Positions 53,621 to 64,000 of a stretch of 64,000 bases of DNA are shown one piece after another. Position numbers and translations under genes: made by a program. The notes beneath the pieces were generated by a model. That model did no database searches, had not been told where the DNA came from, and saw only the letters and a list, made by a program, of their open reading frames with translations. Every line of letters begins with the position of its first letter. Position 1 is the first letter of the stretch. Origin of the DNA: Isoetes taiwanensis (lineage: Eukaryota; Streptophyta; Lycopodiopsida; Isoetales; Isoetaceae); NCBI GenBank assembly GCA_021234155.1, contig JAJEKV010000075.1, positions 2,659,280 through 2,723,279 of the forward strand, read 5' to 3'.

Positions 53621-56600
53621 TTATGCGGTGGTCATGCCTAGTTCTGCAATGCACTTGCAGAAAGGTTTTTGTCCCAAAGGCTTAGTAAACATATCAGCGG
53701 TCATTTTATCTGTCCTGAGATATTCCACAACAATCTTTCCTTCTGTAATCTTTTCCCTTGTGAAATGGTGCTGAACCTGTATGTGTTTAGCCTTGGAAAA
53801 GTTAGTAGGATTCTTTGCAAGTGACAGAGCTGCTTTATTATCATTGAATATTTCTGTGGCTTGTGTTTGAGTGGTATTGAGCTCCTTAAGAATCCTTCGA
53901 AGCCATATAGCTTCCTTAGTTGCTGATGCTAGTGCAATATATTCTGATTCACAGCTGGACACGACGGTTGACTTTTGTTTTTTGCTGGACCATGACACTG
54001 CTCCCCCTTGCAGCACAAAGCAAAATCCACTTCAAGATTTTCTGTCTATATGATCCCCTGCATGATCAGCATCAGCATACCCTTCAAGTATGAGTGAACT
54101 CCCTGCATGAAATGTGATCCCAAGACTCTGTGTGCCTTGGAGGTATCGAAGCAAGCGTTTCAACCCTTGCCAATGCTGTGGCTGGGGTTTTTCCAAATAT
54201 TGACTTAGGCTTATCACTGCTTGTGAAATATCAGGCCTTGTACAAATCATGAAGTGCATCAATGAGCCCACTATGCTTCTGTACCCAATGGCTTGCATTT
54301 CAGAATTTATGCCTTTTAAAGAGTTCACACATTGAATGGTAGCAGGGGTTGTAACAGATTTACTTGAGTCCATGTTACATTTGTAGAGTAGGGACTGTAT
54401 AGCTTTGGTTTGATGCAACGTGATGCTACAAGTGGCTGGATCCCTGCATACCTGTATTCCAAGAAAGTACCTTAGTGTCTGTCATGTGAAAGCGTTGGTT
54501 GAGAGCAGCTTTGGTGTCCTGCATCAATGTCTTACAGTTGCTGGCCAGGATCAGATCATCCACGTAAAGAACTATAAGCAACATTTTAGATCCATCAAAC
54601 GTAAAGTATATGTTCCAGTCTGCTTGACTGCGAGAAAAGCCCATTTGAGTAAAGAATTGATGAATCGTGTGGTACCACTGTCGTGATGATTGCCTGAGTC
54701 CATAAATGGCCCTTTTAAGCTTGTACACTAACTGTTCTTGTCCCTTTTGAACAAACCCTGCTGCTTGCTTCATGTAGACTTCTTCCTTAAGTTTGCCATT
54801 AAGGAAGGCAGTCTTGACGTCCATTTGTTGTAAGTCTAGGCCATGGGCTACAGCTAAGGCGATGACCAATCTAACAGAGGTGAGGCGTGCAACCGGAGCA
54901 AAAGTTTCGTGAAAGTCTATGCCTGGCACTTGTGAGTATCCTTTGGCTACCAAGCGTGCCTTGAATCTATCAATGTTCCCTTGTTCGTCATATTTTACCT
55001 TGTAGACCCATTTGCAAGCGACAAACCTTTCTATTAGCAGGAAGATGGCACAAGTCCCAAGTATCATTGTCCAATAAGGACTGATATTCTTCAGTCATGG
55101 CATTGTGCCATTCTTTATGATGCATGCTGGCCATTGCCTCTCGAAAGTGGGCAGGCTCATCTACGGGTGCATTACTATGAAAAGCAATGTAAGAGGCAGT
55201 TTCTGATCGAGCTTCGATATAAGCTTGCATTCGATCTGTGATTTGCCTGCTCCTTGTGGACCTCCTTAATGGCACAGCAGAGAGCTCCTCATTGTCTTCA
55301 AGCTCAGTCTCCTCTGGTTCAGAAGGGATATCTTCCATGTCATTAGCAGCAGCTTTTTCTAGTGGGACATCATGCTTTTGGTCCGCACCTTCTTTAGCTT
55401 CATCATCTGCATTTGCCTCATACCATTCAAGCATGCTTGATTTCTCCTTTTTCCCAAAGAAGAACGTGTGTTCATCAAACTCAACACTTCGTCTCACAAT
55501 GATTTTCTTCGTGAGTGGAACATACAAGTGATATCCTTTTGTGTGATCGTCATAACCGACAAACATGCATTCTACTGCCCTCATAGAGAGTTTACCTCGA
55601 GAGCGTTCTTGCTGGCTCAAGTGTGCATACGCCCTGCAGCCGAAGATTTTCAGTTCATGCACATCCGGTTTGTGGCCTGACCACATTTCTTCGGGAACCA
55701 CATTTGGGTTGGCTTTAGTGGGTATGCGATTTAGCAGGTAGCATGCCGTGTGTAACGCTTCAGCCCAAAAAATTGGATCAATTCCTCTTCCATGGATCAT
55801 TGCACGAGCACATTCCAATATGGTGCGGTTTTTTCTCTCAACCACACCGTTTTGTTGATGTTCATAGGCCACTGACTTTTGGTGGTGGATTCCAGCATCT
55901 TGTAGGAAAGTATTGAACTTGATATTGAGAAATTCCCTGCCCTGATCAGTTCTTATGGTTTTGACCACCTGTTCAATTTGCTTTTCCACCTTCCTCTTCC
56001 ATTTGGTGAAAGTATTGAAAGCCTCTGATTTGTGTTTAAGGAAGAACACCCAGTTCTTCCTACTAAACTCATCGATCACCAGCGTGAAGTATTTGGATCC
56101 TCCAAGTGATTTTACACTGGCTGGTCCCCACAAATCGATGTGTAACAGTTCCAACTGTTTGGTTGCCCTTTTTGTTTTCTCCTTCTTATATGGTTTCCGT
56201 TTGAGCTTACCCAATACACACCCTTCACAAATGGCATGAGGCTTGGAAATCTTTGGCAGACCAGTGACTAATTCCTGTGCCTTCATCTGTTTGATGAGAG
56301 GGTAGTTAGCATGCCCTAATCGTTCATGCCATGTCTTGGCCTTTTGCAGTTCTACTGCTGTCAGTGTTGTGCTAGAGTTGGCAGTCCAACTAAGCTGGTA
56401 TATGTTGCCAGCCCTTGTCCCTGTGGCAATGATCTCCTTCCTGTCCTTCACAATGCATCTGCCATTGCCAAAATTGATATGGAATCCCGGATCATCCATT
56501 TTTGATATGGAAAGCAAGTTCGCCTGAAGGTCCGGCACGTGAAGGACATTCTTTAGGTGCAACGACCCCTGTGGCAAACTGAGCTTTACACTCCCAACTC

Positions 56601-57828
56601 CTGCAATGTTCAGTTTACCCTTGCCTATTCTCACTTTTCTCCCTGTCTTATTGGGCTGGTAATCCAGAAACAACTCCTTTTGTCGGGTCATATGGTCGCT
56701 TGCACCTGAGTCTAGATACCAGACTCCCTGAATTATGTCACATGCAATAAGACATGATGCTGTGGCACTTGTGCATCTCCACATAACATATGTCACTATG
56801 ACTTGCAGCATACTAAACAAATATGGAAATATGAACGTGAACTTGCCAAGTTTGCTAGCTGTAGGTTCTGTTGTTGCAAAAAATGCCCTTCCAACCGAAA
56901 CAATTGAATCATCATCTGATGATTCTGAATTCTCTTCTTCTGAGGAGCTGCTCTTGCTTGCCTTATGTGCCCTCGGATCTTCCTTTTTCTTCTTGGATAG
57001 TCCCCTTTCTTTCTCCTGGCTGCGTTCTTTTCCTTTGTCTCATGAAGCTTTAGGTTCATGCTTCCTCTTTCTCCTATCTGGCTCAGGACAATTCCTTCCT
57101 ATATGCCCAACTTTGTTGCAATTAAAGCATTTCCGAGAATCCTCACGATTCCCCATAAATGCCTGGTTTTCCTTGGGTCCAGGTTTCTTGTTGCCTCCCT
57201 GATTTCTTTCTTCAAGAATGAGTTGTTGACATGCCCACTCTAATTCAACCTTTTCAGCTGAGCCAATAATGTTTTTCACATTATTGTAGGTTGGAGGAAG
57301 ACCTAGCAGCAATGCTCCTACAATAACATCTTCATCAAGAGCTTTCTTCATGCCCTGTAACTGCTTGGCTGCTTGGCGTATGATACCCATGTACTCTTCC
57401 ATGGAGTCACAATCCTTGAGCTTGGTGGTGAACACTACACTATACAGATTTGGTTGGACAGAAAAATGCCATTTACTGTATGATTTCTTGAGTTGTTCCC
57501 ATGCTTCTCTTGCAGATGCAGCTTCTGCAACCTGTGGCATAAGAGTATCATCAAGATACTTGAGGATTCTACTCTTAGCTGTCCAGTCTTTCTGCAACCA
57601 CTTCGCTAAAGCTTGCCTTTCAGCTTCTGTCTTTACAGAATCTTCAGCTGCATCTTCTACCTTAACCACTTGGGTTGTCGTTGGCACCGTGGTTGTGCCT
57701 TTTGCACGCATAGGAGGTCTGGGCTCATCTCCTGATACAATCCCCCATAATCCCTTTTCACAGAACTTTGTCTGCACCTTAAGAAACCAGTGATAGGAAT
57801 TGGTGTGATTTAGTGGCTCAATCCTCAT
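53621..57828 (-). pseudogene. Copia-2 Gag-Pol, broken into several frames
   Basis: 57040-57828 is Gag, starting MRIEPLNHTNSYHWFL and ending with the CFNCNKVGHIGRNC knuckle. 54988-56820 holds the protease/integrase region: VWYLDSGASDHMT, WHERLGHANYPL with CEGCVLGK, HIDLWGP, FTLVIDEFSRKNWVF, and NGVVERKNRTILECA. 54426-55067 is RT with MDVKTAFLNGKLKEEVYM and LIVLYVDDLILA. 54032-54418 and 53621-54016 are RNase H with YADADHAGDH, SSCESEYIALASATKEAIWL and ADMFTKPLG. Frame breaks near 57040, 55030, 54420 and 54020 inactivate it. Confidence 0.93.
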
Positions 57829-57893
57829 GATTAGAGCTCAGCTTAGCCTGCCTTTCAACTTCCTCGGGCACCGGATCGTGGCCAGTAGCAGAA

Positions 57894-58085
57894 ATAATAA
57901 GGGCCATCCCAGAACCAAGAAAGCGGCAAAGCGGCAACCAAGATATCCTGAGGTGTCCTCTTATCCTAAAGGCATGCCAAATTTGGCTGCTGAACTTTAG
58001 GGCTTTGGAACACTAATAGGCAGATAACGTCACAGACTATTTTTGTTACGTCTGTTTGTTATAACCTTTACAGCATGTTCCAACA
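57894..58085 (-). repeat. Copia-2 LTR (5' LTR of the element, truncated)
   Basis: Matches 53238-53455 and ends TTCCAACA at 58085, but lacks the last 29 bases of the LTR in element orientation and a 14-bp internal segment. Confidence 0.85.
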
Positions 58086-58090
58086 CTAAC
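58086..58090. repeat. Right 5-bp target duplication of copia-2 (CTAAC)
   Basis: Identical to 53204-53208. Confidence 0.8.
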
Positions 58091-59030
58091 CAACTATAAA
58101 ACTTTGAGGATAATCCTGTTACCTTCTCTGCAACTCACAACAGTAGAATAATATGCAGTCTAAATGCCGCAGTCTAAGCTCAACAGTGTCGATTTCGTCC
58201 GAGCAGAGCTTTGCATGCTTGAGGAAGGAGAGCCTTGGCACCTCCATGCGCTGCTGCTGCCGACCTAAACCACGAATAGTTTTAGAAGAGGAGGCAGGGC
58301 CGCATCCTATGCCTCCGCCATAGCTGATGGAAGCCTTCAAAAGAATTTAAGGCTTTCATAGCATACTTGCCTTGAAAGGGAAGTAAAGATTCAAACCAAA
58401 CCTAGCAACGGAAGGATTAGAAGCCATCTCCAGTAGTGCGGCGAAAAGCAGGCGCCCTTCTAATTTTTTTCAATTTTTGATGCAAATTATTATTTTCTGA
58501 TTTTTTCCCCCGGACAGACGGAATAAAAAATAATATTCTCAAGGCATCTTGCCTATAACAATTATATAGTTTAGATTAGATAATTCTTATGGGTAAGATG
58601 CCTTTGGCATATTCGGTTGATTCCCGCCACGTATTTCCGGAGGGAAAAAATAGGGAAAGAGAAAAAATGCCACGAAAATAAGGTTGGAAGAAGCCGCCTT
58701 TGAATCTGGGGTTTGCAAGTCTCCGGCGCTCAGCTGAAACCGCCCTCTTTGGAGCATCAGACCCATCTGCAGCCTAGTAGCAGCATCCATAATGCTGTCT
58801 CTTCAAGTATTCATCTTCATAAGAAAACCTCTGGAATCCCTCATCTACGGTAAGATCCTTCAAGCCATAGCTCTGCTTCAGATTCGCTATAGCCGGAGCT
58901 TGGCTCCAAAAAAAAAAAAAAATTCCGCCATAGCCAGAATTGCTAATGCATCAAATCCGCCATAGCCAGAGCTCGAACGATATGGGTTTTTTGATAGAGA
59001 CGGTCTTCAAAGCCAAGATCTGGAAAAGAG
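58091..59030. other. Intergenic DNA between copia-2 and the LINE
   Basis: A minus frame at 58119-58340 (MKASISYGGGIGCGPASSSK...) has a plausible exon-like composition but no domain. The GC-rich 58587-58790 minus frame is similar. An A-run lies at 58909-58922, flanked by repeated CCGCCATAGCCAGA words (58931 and 58960), which may mark the 5' side of the LINE insertion. Confidence 0.35.
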
Positions 59031-59666
59031 GTGATAGAGACAGTCTTCAAGGAGAATCGGAGCGTCATTGTCAAAGCAGTACGGTCAGGTCAATGGAGGG
59101 GGCGGGCGAGGCACATAAATCTGACTCTCAGAGACCTGACAGCCAAGGAGAGAATATTGTGCACGGGGTCCAGGCTGAGGAATGGGATCATAGTGCAGGA
59201 AGCTCTAACAGTCATGCAACGCCAAGGATTACACAGAGAACTAGCCAAAGCCAGGGAATTGAATCAGCAGAATACAAAAGTGGGGGGGCGTGAATACGCA
59301 AGGTGTTTCTACACAAAAGGGTACGAGAGCTCGCAGTCCGTGACAAGGACAGTATGAGGGGGGCACCGGAACCCGCTGAAAGCGAGGATGATGGGGGAAG
59401 GAGAACATCAACCCACTGAGGATGTCGACACAAGGGCAGGAAAACAGGACACTAGGGGGGGCAACAACAGCAATAGCTCTCGAGATGAGCCAACACAGAG
59501 AGGGAGAAAGAAACGAAAAAGGGAAGGCGAAAATCGAAAGCACCCGGCCGGGAGCATGGGGTTCAAACCCCGGCCGCAAAAGAATGGGGGACGACCGAGA
59601 AGAATGGTGAACGAGGCAGAACAAACAGAAACCCCGAGAGGGCAACCTCGAGGGAGGAGACGCTGA
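59031..59666 (+). pseudogene. LINE ORF1-like region, basic and disordered
   Basis: Frame 59031-59357 (VKAVRSGQWRGRARHINLTL...) and frame 59388-59666, which is strongly basic and polar (RGRKKRKREGENR). Such sequence could act as the RNA-binding ORF1 protein of a LINE, although no coiled coil or RRM is recognised. The first frame ends in a stop and the second begins 30 bp later. Confidence 0.5.
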
Positions 59667-59669
59667 AGA

Positions 59670-62600
59670 TATGGTACTGGAACTGCACTGGATACCCATG
59701 GGATGACGGAGAAAGGCTTGAGGGAGCACACAGCTGCGACATAATATGCCTAGTAGAAACATGGGAACACAACATAAAGAGGCTACTGGAGGAGGAGGGC
59801 TATCAGCTTTTCACTTGTTGGAAAGATAAGAATTTTAAAGTAGGAAGAGGGAGTGCAGGCCTAGCCTGCTATGTCAAGGAAAATGTAGCAAATGGTACAT
59901 GTATTTTACATTCGGATGTCAATAAGAGATACATGGTACTAAATATTCAATTATAAAATAGAAAAGATCTAATTCTGGTCATAGCGTATTATCCACTGAG
60001 TAGTGACAAACTAGAACTATTAGAATTAGGGGAGACCATGATGAAGTGGAAGGAGCAGGGACCAATGATACTAATAGGAGATCTAAATGCCAGGACAGGC
60101 CAGGAGCAAGCGCAATATACAAGCATAGATGAAACAAATGGACAATGGATTCACACAGCAAGATCACAAGAATGGAACAGGCAAACTAAGGACAAGGCAG
60201 AAATCAATGCGAAGGGAGAACTGCTGCTCGAGGTGTGCACGGCCGCAGGGGCCATCATAGCCAATGGGGTACAGAAGTGGGCAGGATCGGGGAAGTTCAC
60301 GAGTCAGAACATACATGGGATAAGTATAGTAGATTATGTAATACTGAATGAGCATGCAATGGACACAGTATCAGAAATTGTGACCCTAGAATGGCCAATC
60401 GGGAGGAGGGAAAGTCATAGACCCATGCAGCTGACAATTACAGTGGGGGAACAACCTAAAACTGAAGGGCAACATAGAAAGGAAAGAGACAGGGGAAAGC
60501 TGAAAATACATTTCCAAAACAAACATGCAGACACGTTTGTACAATCCATCAAAGAAGAAATGGGAAAATGGAAGTGGGAGGAGCACAGGACAAATGAAAA
60601 TGGGGATGCGCTCAATGACATAACAGTGAAAGTGGCATTAGAAATTTTCGGGAAAAGAAGGAAGAGAAAGGGAAACAATGCCTTTAAGGCCTCAGTCTGG
60701 TACGACAATGAATGCAGGGAACAGAAAAGGAAGTCAAGGCGCTCAGAGGCAAGGAAATATATCAGAATGAAAGAGCGACATATCTGAGGTTACTGAAAGC
60801 AAAGAGAAACAAAAACCTGATGCAACACCAATGGGGACTGGCCAAACTAATCAAAAAACAACCCCGCAAATTCTGGGGTGGATTTAAAGAGAAGAGACAG
60901 GGGAATAGGGGAAGTGAAAACACACAAGACGACATTGGAACAGCCGGATGGGAGAGTTATCTTGAAAAATTATATAAGACAGGGGCATCTCCGGCACCAA
61001 TATCGGAACTGCAGATGATGGACCGACCATGTTTCAATATACAGGAAGTGATGATAGCGCTAAATGGGATGGCTAATAACAAAGCCCCAGACCTATATGG
61101 ATTAACTGTGGAAGTACTAAAATGTGCAGATACCATGATAGGGAAACAGGTGACAGATATATTCAATGGAATAGTACACACAGGGCTCCCAGACCGATGG
61201 GCGTACAACAGGGCCATACCCCTACACAAAGGGGGGAGTAAACAGGAACTTGGAAACTAGAGGACAATAATGGTAAGCTCCATTTTTGCAAAGTGGTACG
61301 GGAAGGTCCTAGACAATAAATTAAAGCAATGGGCAGAGACAGGGAATTTGAGAGCACATGGGCAGGCAGGTTTCAGCACGGACCCCTCCGGATACTGATA
61401 GAACATAATAGAGGCCACGGAAAGAAAGTAATATGCTGTTTTGTGGACTTCAGAAAGGCTTTTGACACGGTACCAAGGGAAAAGCTCATACAGAGGTCAT
61501 AGCCATGCAGGCACCAAGAGACATGGTAGGGGCAATTGCAAGGTTATACTACAATGTATATGCAAAAATAGAAGAAGAAGGAAAGGCAATAAACTGCGAC
61601 ACGGGAGTCAAACAGGGATGTCCTTTATCCCCAACATTGTTTGGAATATACATAGATGCCCTACAGGATTTCATAGCCGGGCAACAAGGGGATGTGGACG
61701 CTCCCATACTCGGGGAAACCAAGGTACCTATCATGTTATATGCTGATGATTTGGGCACGATGGCCAGGCTACTGAAACTACTAGAGACCTTCTGTGAAAA
61801 GACAGGGCTAACAGTGAATCTTACAAAAACCAAGATATATATTTCTGGTAACAGGAACAATCACAAGCCGTTCAAATATCTGGGGACAGAATTAGAAGAA
61901 GCAACAGAGTACAAATACCTAGGGTATGATACACACGCCACAGGGAAATGGGCGAAAGGGGCAGATGCTAGATTCCAATCAGCCATTGGGAGCTACTACA
62001 ACATGACAAATTTCTGCAATAGAAACAGAATAATAGACTGGGAAATCAAATGCTACCTATTTAGTGCAGTAGTCATGACAATGCAGCTATATGGGGCGGA
62101 AGCTTGAGGACTGGGGCTAACAGACAAGAAATGGGAAAAGCAAGAAGGTATTTTCAGACAGCTGCATAAACAGGAATTCAAACTGAGAGCAAATACACCG
62201 CTGACAGCCATAGTATATGAGACAGGTCAGAAACCTATGGAGGTGAGAGCATGGAAAAAGACCATGAGATACATCATAAGAAATAATGCAGGCGAGAAGT
62301 CAGATAAATTAGCGAGCATCGCGATCAACGAATCAGCAAAGTCACACATCACCGCGAGCAGTGGATGGTTCAGGGATGTAGCAATATGGACCAGAGAAAT
62401 GGGGATGAATCTAAGCGAACTGATCGATGAAGGCCAATGGAATGAGGACTGGGCAAGCAAAGCTACGCGAGCATGGTTGCAAAAACACACAGGACCTAAA
62501 ACACTCTGGCTTATGGCAGTCTTCAATCCAGAACGGATGATAGGGCAACAGATGTACCAAGGTAACATGCTTGGAAAACAGAGAAGAGACATCCTAGCAA

Positions 62601-62896
62601 AATTTAGGATGGGGTGCCATGATCTAAGAATTGAAAAGGACAGGTGGAGGAAAATAGAAAAACACGACAGAATATGCAGAATCTGTGACAGAAGGGAAGT
62701 GGAGGACGAGAACCACATGCTCAATGAGTGCCCAACATACAGAGACATCAGGGACAAGTACAGAAAAGTAAGATGGGGACAACCAGTACATGCCATGATG
62801 GCAAAGACAGAAACAATGAGAGAACTGGCAGATGCAATACGAGAGATGTTGACCAGACACCGAGAAGTGCACGAACAAAAAGGGCTTACGATATGA
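59670..62896 (+). pseudogene. LINE ORF2: endonuclease, reverse transcriptase and C-terminal finger (broken)
   Basis: Endonuclease motifs are readable from 59680: CLVETWEHN, GSAGLACYVKENV, ILIGDLNARTGQ (60080 region) and SIVDYVILNE. RT follows: NKAPDLYGLTVEVLK (where NKAPGPDG is usual), FVDFRKAFDTV in a shifted frame near 61440, GVKQGCPLSPTLFGIYID and MLYADDLGTMA near 61740. The C-terminal 62237-62896 frame carries CRICDRREVEDENHMLNECP. Stops or shifts at 59956, 60787, 61260, 61400-61505 and 62107 inactivate the copy. Function: nicking target DNA and copying the element RNA onto it. Confidence 0.88.
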
Positions 62897-63129
62897 GTCG
62901 CTCAAGAGGCGATTCATAGACGCCCATTAAATGTACAGCTTAAAGCTGTTTGATATAGACGCATACCTGCACGGCCTAGACGCCGAATCAAAGTAGGATG
63001 CCGGCATTAATAGAAAAAAGCGAGCCTTCAGAAAAGGCTACAATAAAACAGCGTGATGAGCTAGTAGCCCCCATCAGGGAGCTCGCCCGTGCTACACAAG
63101 TCCAGTGGCCTCAGGGCACAAGGGACGAT

Positions 63130-63157
63130 AATGTATTCTATTCTATTCTATTCTATT
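63130..63157. repeat. (TATTC)n LINE tail
   Basis: About five TATTC units followed by a short T-run mark the LINE 3' end. Confidence 0.8.
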
Positions 63158-63165
63158 TTTTTACA

Positions 63166-63765
63166 AATGCTACATTGACAGATTTCCTTCATGCAGATGT
63201 GGATGTGGATGCTACTGGAGATGCGGCTTGCTTCTTACAGTTTGAATTCGATCTTGCTTCTTACAGTTTATTCTTGGGCTTCCGGTACCTTTCAGAAAAA
63301 GGCAAACGAAAGTGCTTTGTCGGTAAATATTCAAAAAGAAGGAAGGTTTCTTCCACTTCTGACAGTCCAGTGATTATTCATATTCCTTCTACAACATTTG
63401 TGCAAGCAGACGTCTCTAGTTTCAGGTTCCTTGTGCAGAAGCTTACAGACAGGTCATCTTCTTCAGATAACAATAGGATTAACAAAAACAGGAGATATTT
63501 ACCCGAAGATCTAAAAAGGGACGGTTTGACAAGTGCAGAAAATTCTGGCAATAGAAGGCAAGACATCTGCCATGACATTTGTGAGTTGAAGCAGGGCATT
63601 TGGCAGAAATTAGAGGCAGAAAGTTCAGAAGAGAGCAATGATGCATCTCCAAACAGGGGGAGTAAAGATCATAACAGATCTTTTTCAAGCAATTTAAAAT
63701 TTAACGCAGTAGGCCAACTTCCTCAGCCCCTACCTTTGTTTCCGGTTTTCGCTTCTTCAGCCTAA
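63166..63765 (+). CDS. Hypothetical plant coding region disrupted or flanked by the LINE
   Basis: The open frame 62998-63765 is LINE sequence only at its start. From about 63190, after a CTTCATGCAG acceptor-like site, it reads as an ordinary Ser/Asn-rich, hydrophilic protein (LFLGFRYLSEKGKRKCFVGK, then KLTDRSSSSDNNRINKNRRY, then DICHDICELKQGIWQKLEAE) up to a stop at 63765. A further acceptor-like CACTGCAG near 63800 is followed by DSSMEKAKDTLFNEANVAQQ. No domain is recognised. It could be exons of a host gene into which the LINE inserted. The reading extends beyond what chance usually gives, but support is modest. Confidence 0.4.
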   Translation, partial: NATLTDFLHADVDVDATGDAACFLQFEFDLASYSLFLGFRYLSEKGKRKCFVGKYSKRRKVSSTSDSPVIIHIPSTTFVQADVSSFRFLVQKLTDRSSSSDNNRINKNRRYLPEDLKRDGLTSAENSGNRRQDICHDICELKQGIWQKLEAESSEESNDASPNRGSKDHNRSFSSNLKFNAVGQLPQPLPLFPVFASSA

Positions 63766-64000
63766 TTTTTTTCTTTTGGTATGAAAGATTTTCCCCTTCA
63801 CTGCAGATTCATCTATGGAAAAAGCCAAAGATACCCTTTTTAATGAAGCAAATGTTGCTCAACAAGGCGCGCAGATAAGCACACGAAAATGATGTAGAAT
63901 GCTGTGATCAGACCAAAATTGAAGAGAGAGATTTTGGTGCCATATATGGCTTGGGCCATATTGCCATAGGCAGCTCACTAGTGTTATGAAACACAATAGG

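Larger units (their letters stand above)
53209..58085 (-). mobile_element. Ty1/copia LTR retrotransposon (copia-2), 4.9 kb, decayed
   Basis: Bounded by CTAAC target duplications, with an LTR at each end and a polypurine tract (GAGGGGGAG on the minus strand, 53456-53464). The right LTR (element 5' LTR) is only 192 bp. It lacks the terminal 29 bases, a 14-base internal segment and the adjoining normal PBS, so it would not be copied efficiently. The coding region is copia-ordered but interrupted. Confidence 0.93.
59031..63165 (+). mobile_element. Non-L1-like LINE with (TATTC)n tail, nearly full length
   Basis: An ORF1-like basic region (59031-59666) is followed by ORF2 with endonuclease, RT and a C-terminal finger. 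The 3' end is TATTC repeats at about 63130-63157 instead of poly(A). The C-terminal finger CRICDRREVEDENHMLNECP parallels that of the LINE at 1-1320, also microsatellite-tailed. The copy has several frame breaks and stops. The exact 5' end and target duplication are not clear. Confidence 0.85.

Overview
The window is nuclear DNA from a land plant. The evidence is an intron-containing eL39 ribosomal protein gene with plant telo-box promoter motifs, a class II phospholipase A1 (DAD1-like lipase) gene, a UDP-glycosyltransferase remnant, and plant-type Ty1/copia, L1, hAT and CACTA elements. The species cannot be fixed from the sequence. LINEs with microsatellite tails, a BED-hAT element and a Rep-type transposon suggest a repeat-rich genome, perhaps a seed-free plant or gymnosperm; that is only a guess. 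There are just two convincing intact host genes, eL39 (6656-6974) and PLA1 (49883-51160). Almost everything else is mobile DNA, often nested.

Layout. 1-1452: 3' end of a non-L1-like LINE closing in an (ATA)n tail. 3361-6398: a hAT element with 14-bp TIRs and an 8-bp target duplication, about 260 bp upstream of the eL39 start codon. 7855-13676: the most striking object, a palindrome of about 5.7 kb (arms 7913-10730 and 10756-13647, 25-nt spacer) carrying two converging copies of a gene with an HUH/Y1 replication-initiator (Rep) signature and no visible helicase. A small hairpin lies just outside each arm, in the same orientation at both ends. 13690-16650: a field of GGAAGGGTTTCC-type repeats and non-coding DNA. 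18866-22425: a decayed element encoding a divergent histone-H3 fold, accompanied by 57-bp-period arrays of small hairpins. 22930-23508: a CACTA-type terminus containing a tRNA-like B box.

23956-33534: an L1 element split by a young copia element (25281-30927; 5-bp duplication, PBS, PPT, near-identical LTRs). 34684-35424: an LTR-like block. 35540-38705: a spliced, decayed DDE-transposase-like gene (motifs around DFAENY, SDG..QFK and HGKG..DG.G..KR) interrupted by an L1 fragment with a 6-bp target duplication. 38928-46417: a large imperfect tandem duplication, one copy of which received an internally deleted L1-like retroposon with a 16-bp target duplication. 46829-47121: an (AATAAG)n tract.

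49883-51160 is PLA1, followed by a UGT pseudogene, a second decayed copia element (53209-58085), a second microsatellite-tailed LINE (about 59030-63165) and a hypothetical coding region running to the edge.

The best candidate for an undescribed system is the Rep-gene palindrome with its flanking hairpins. Next are the H3-like element with its hairpin arrays and the spliced DDE-like transposase gene. Family assignments rest on motifs read by eye; no database search was possible.
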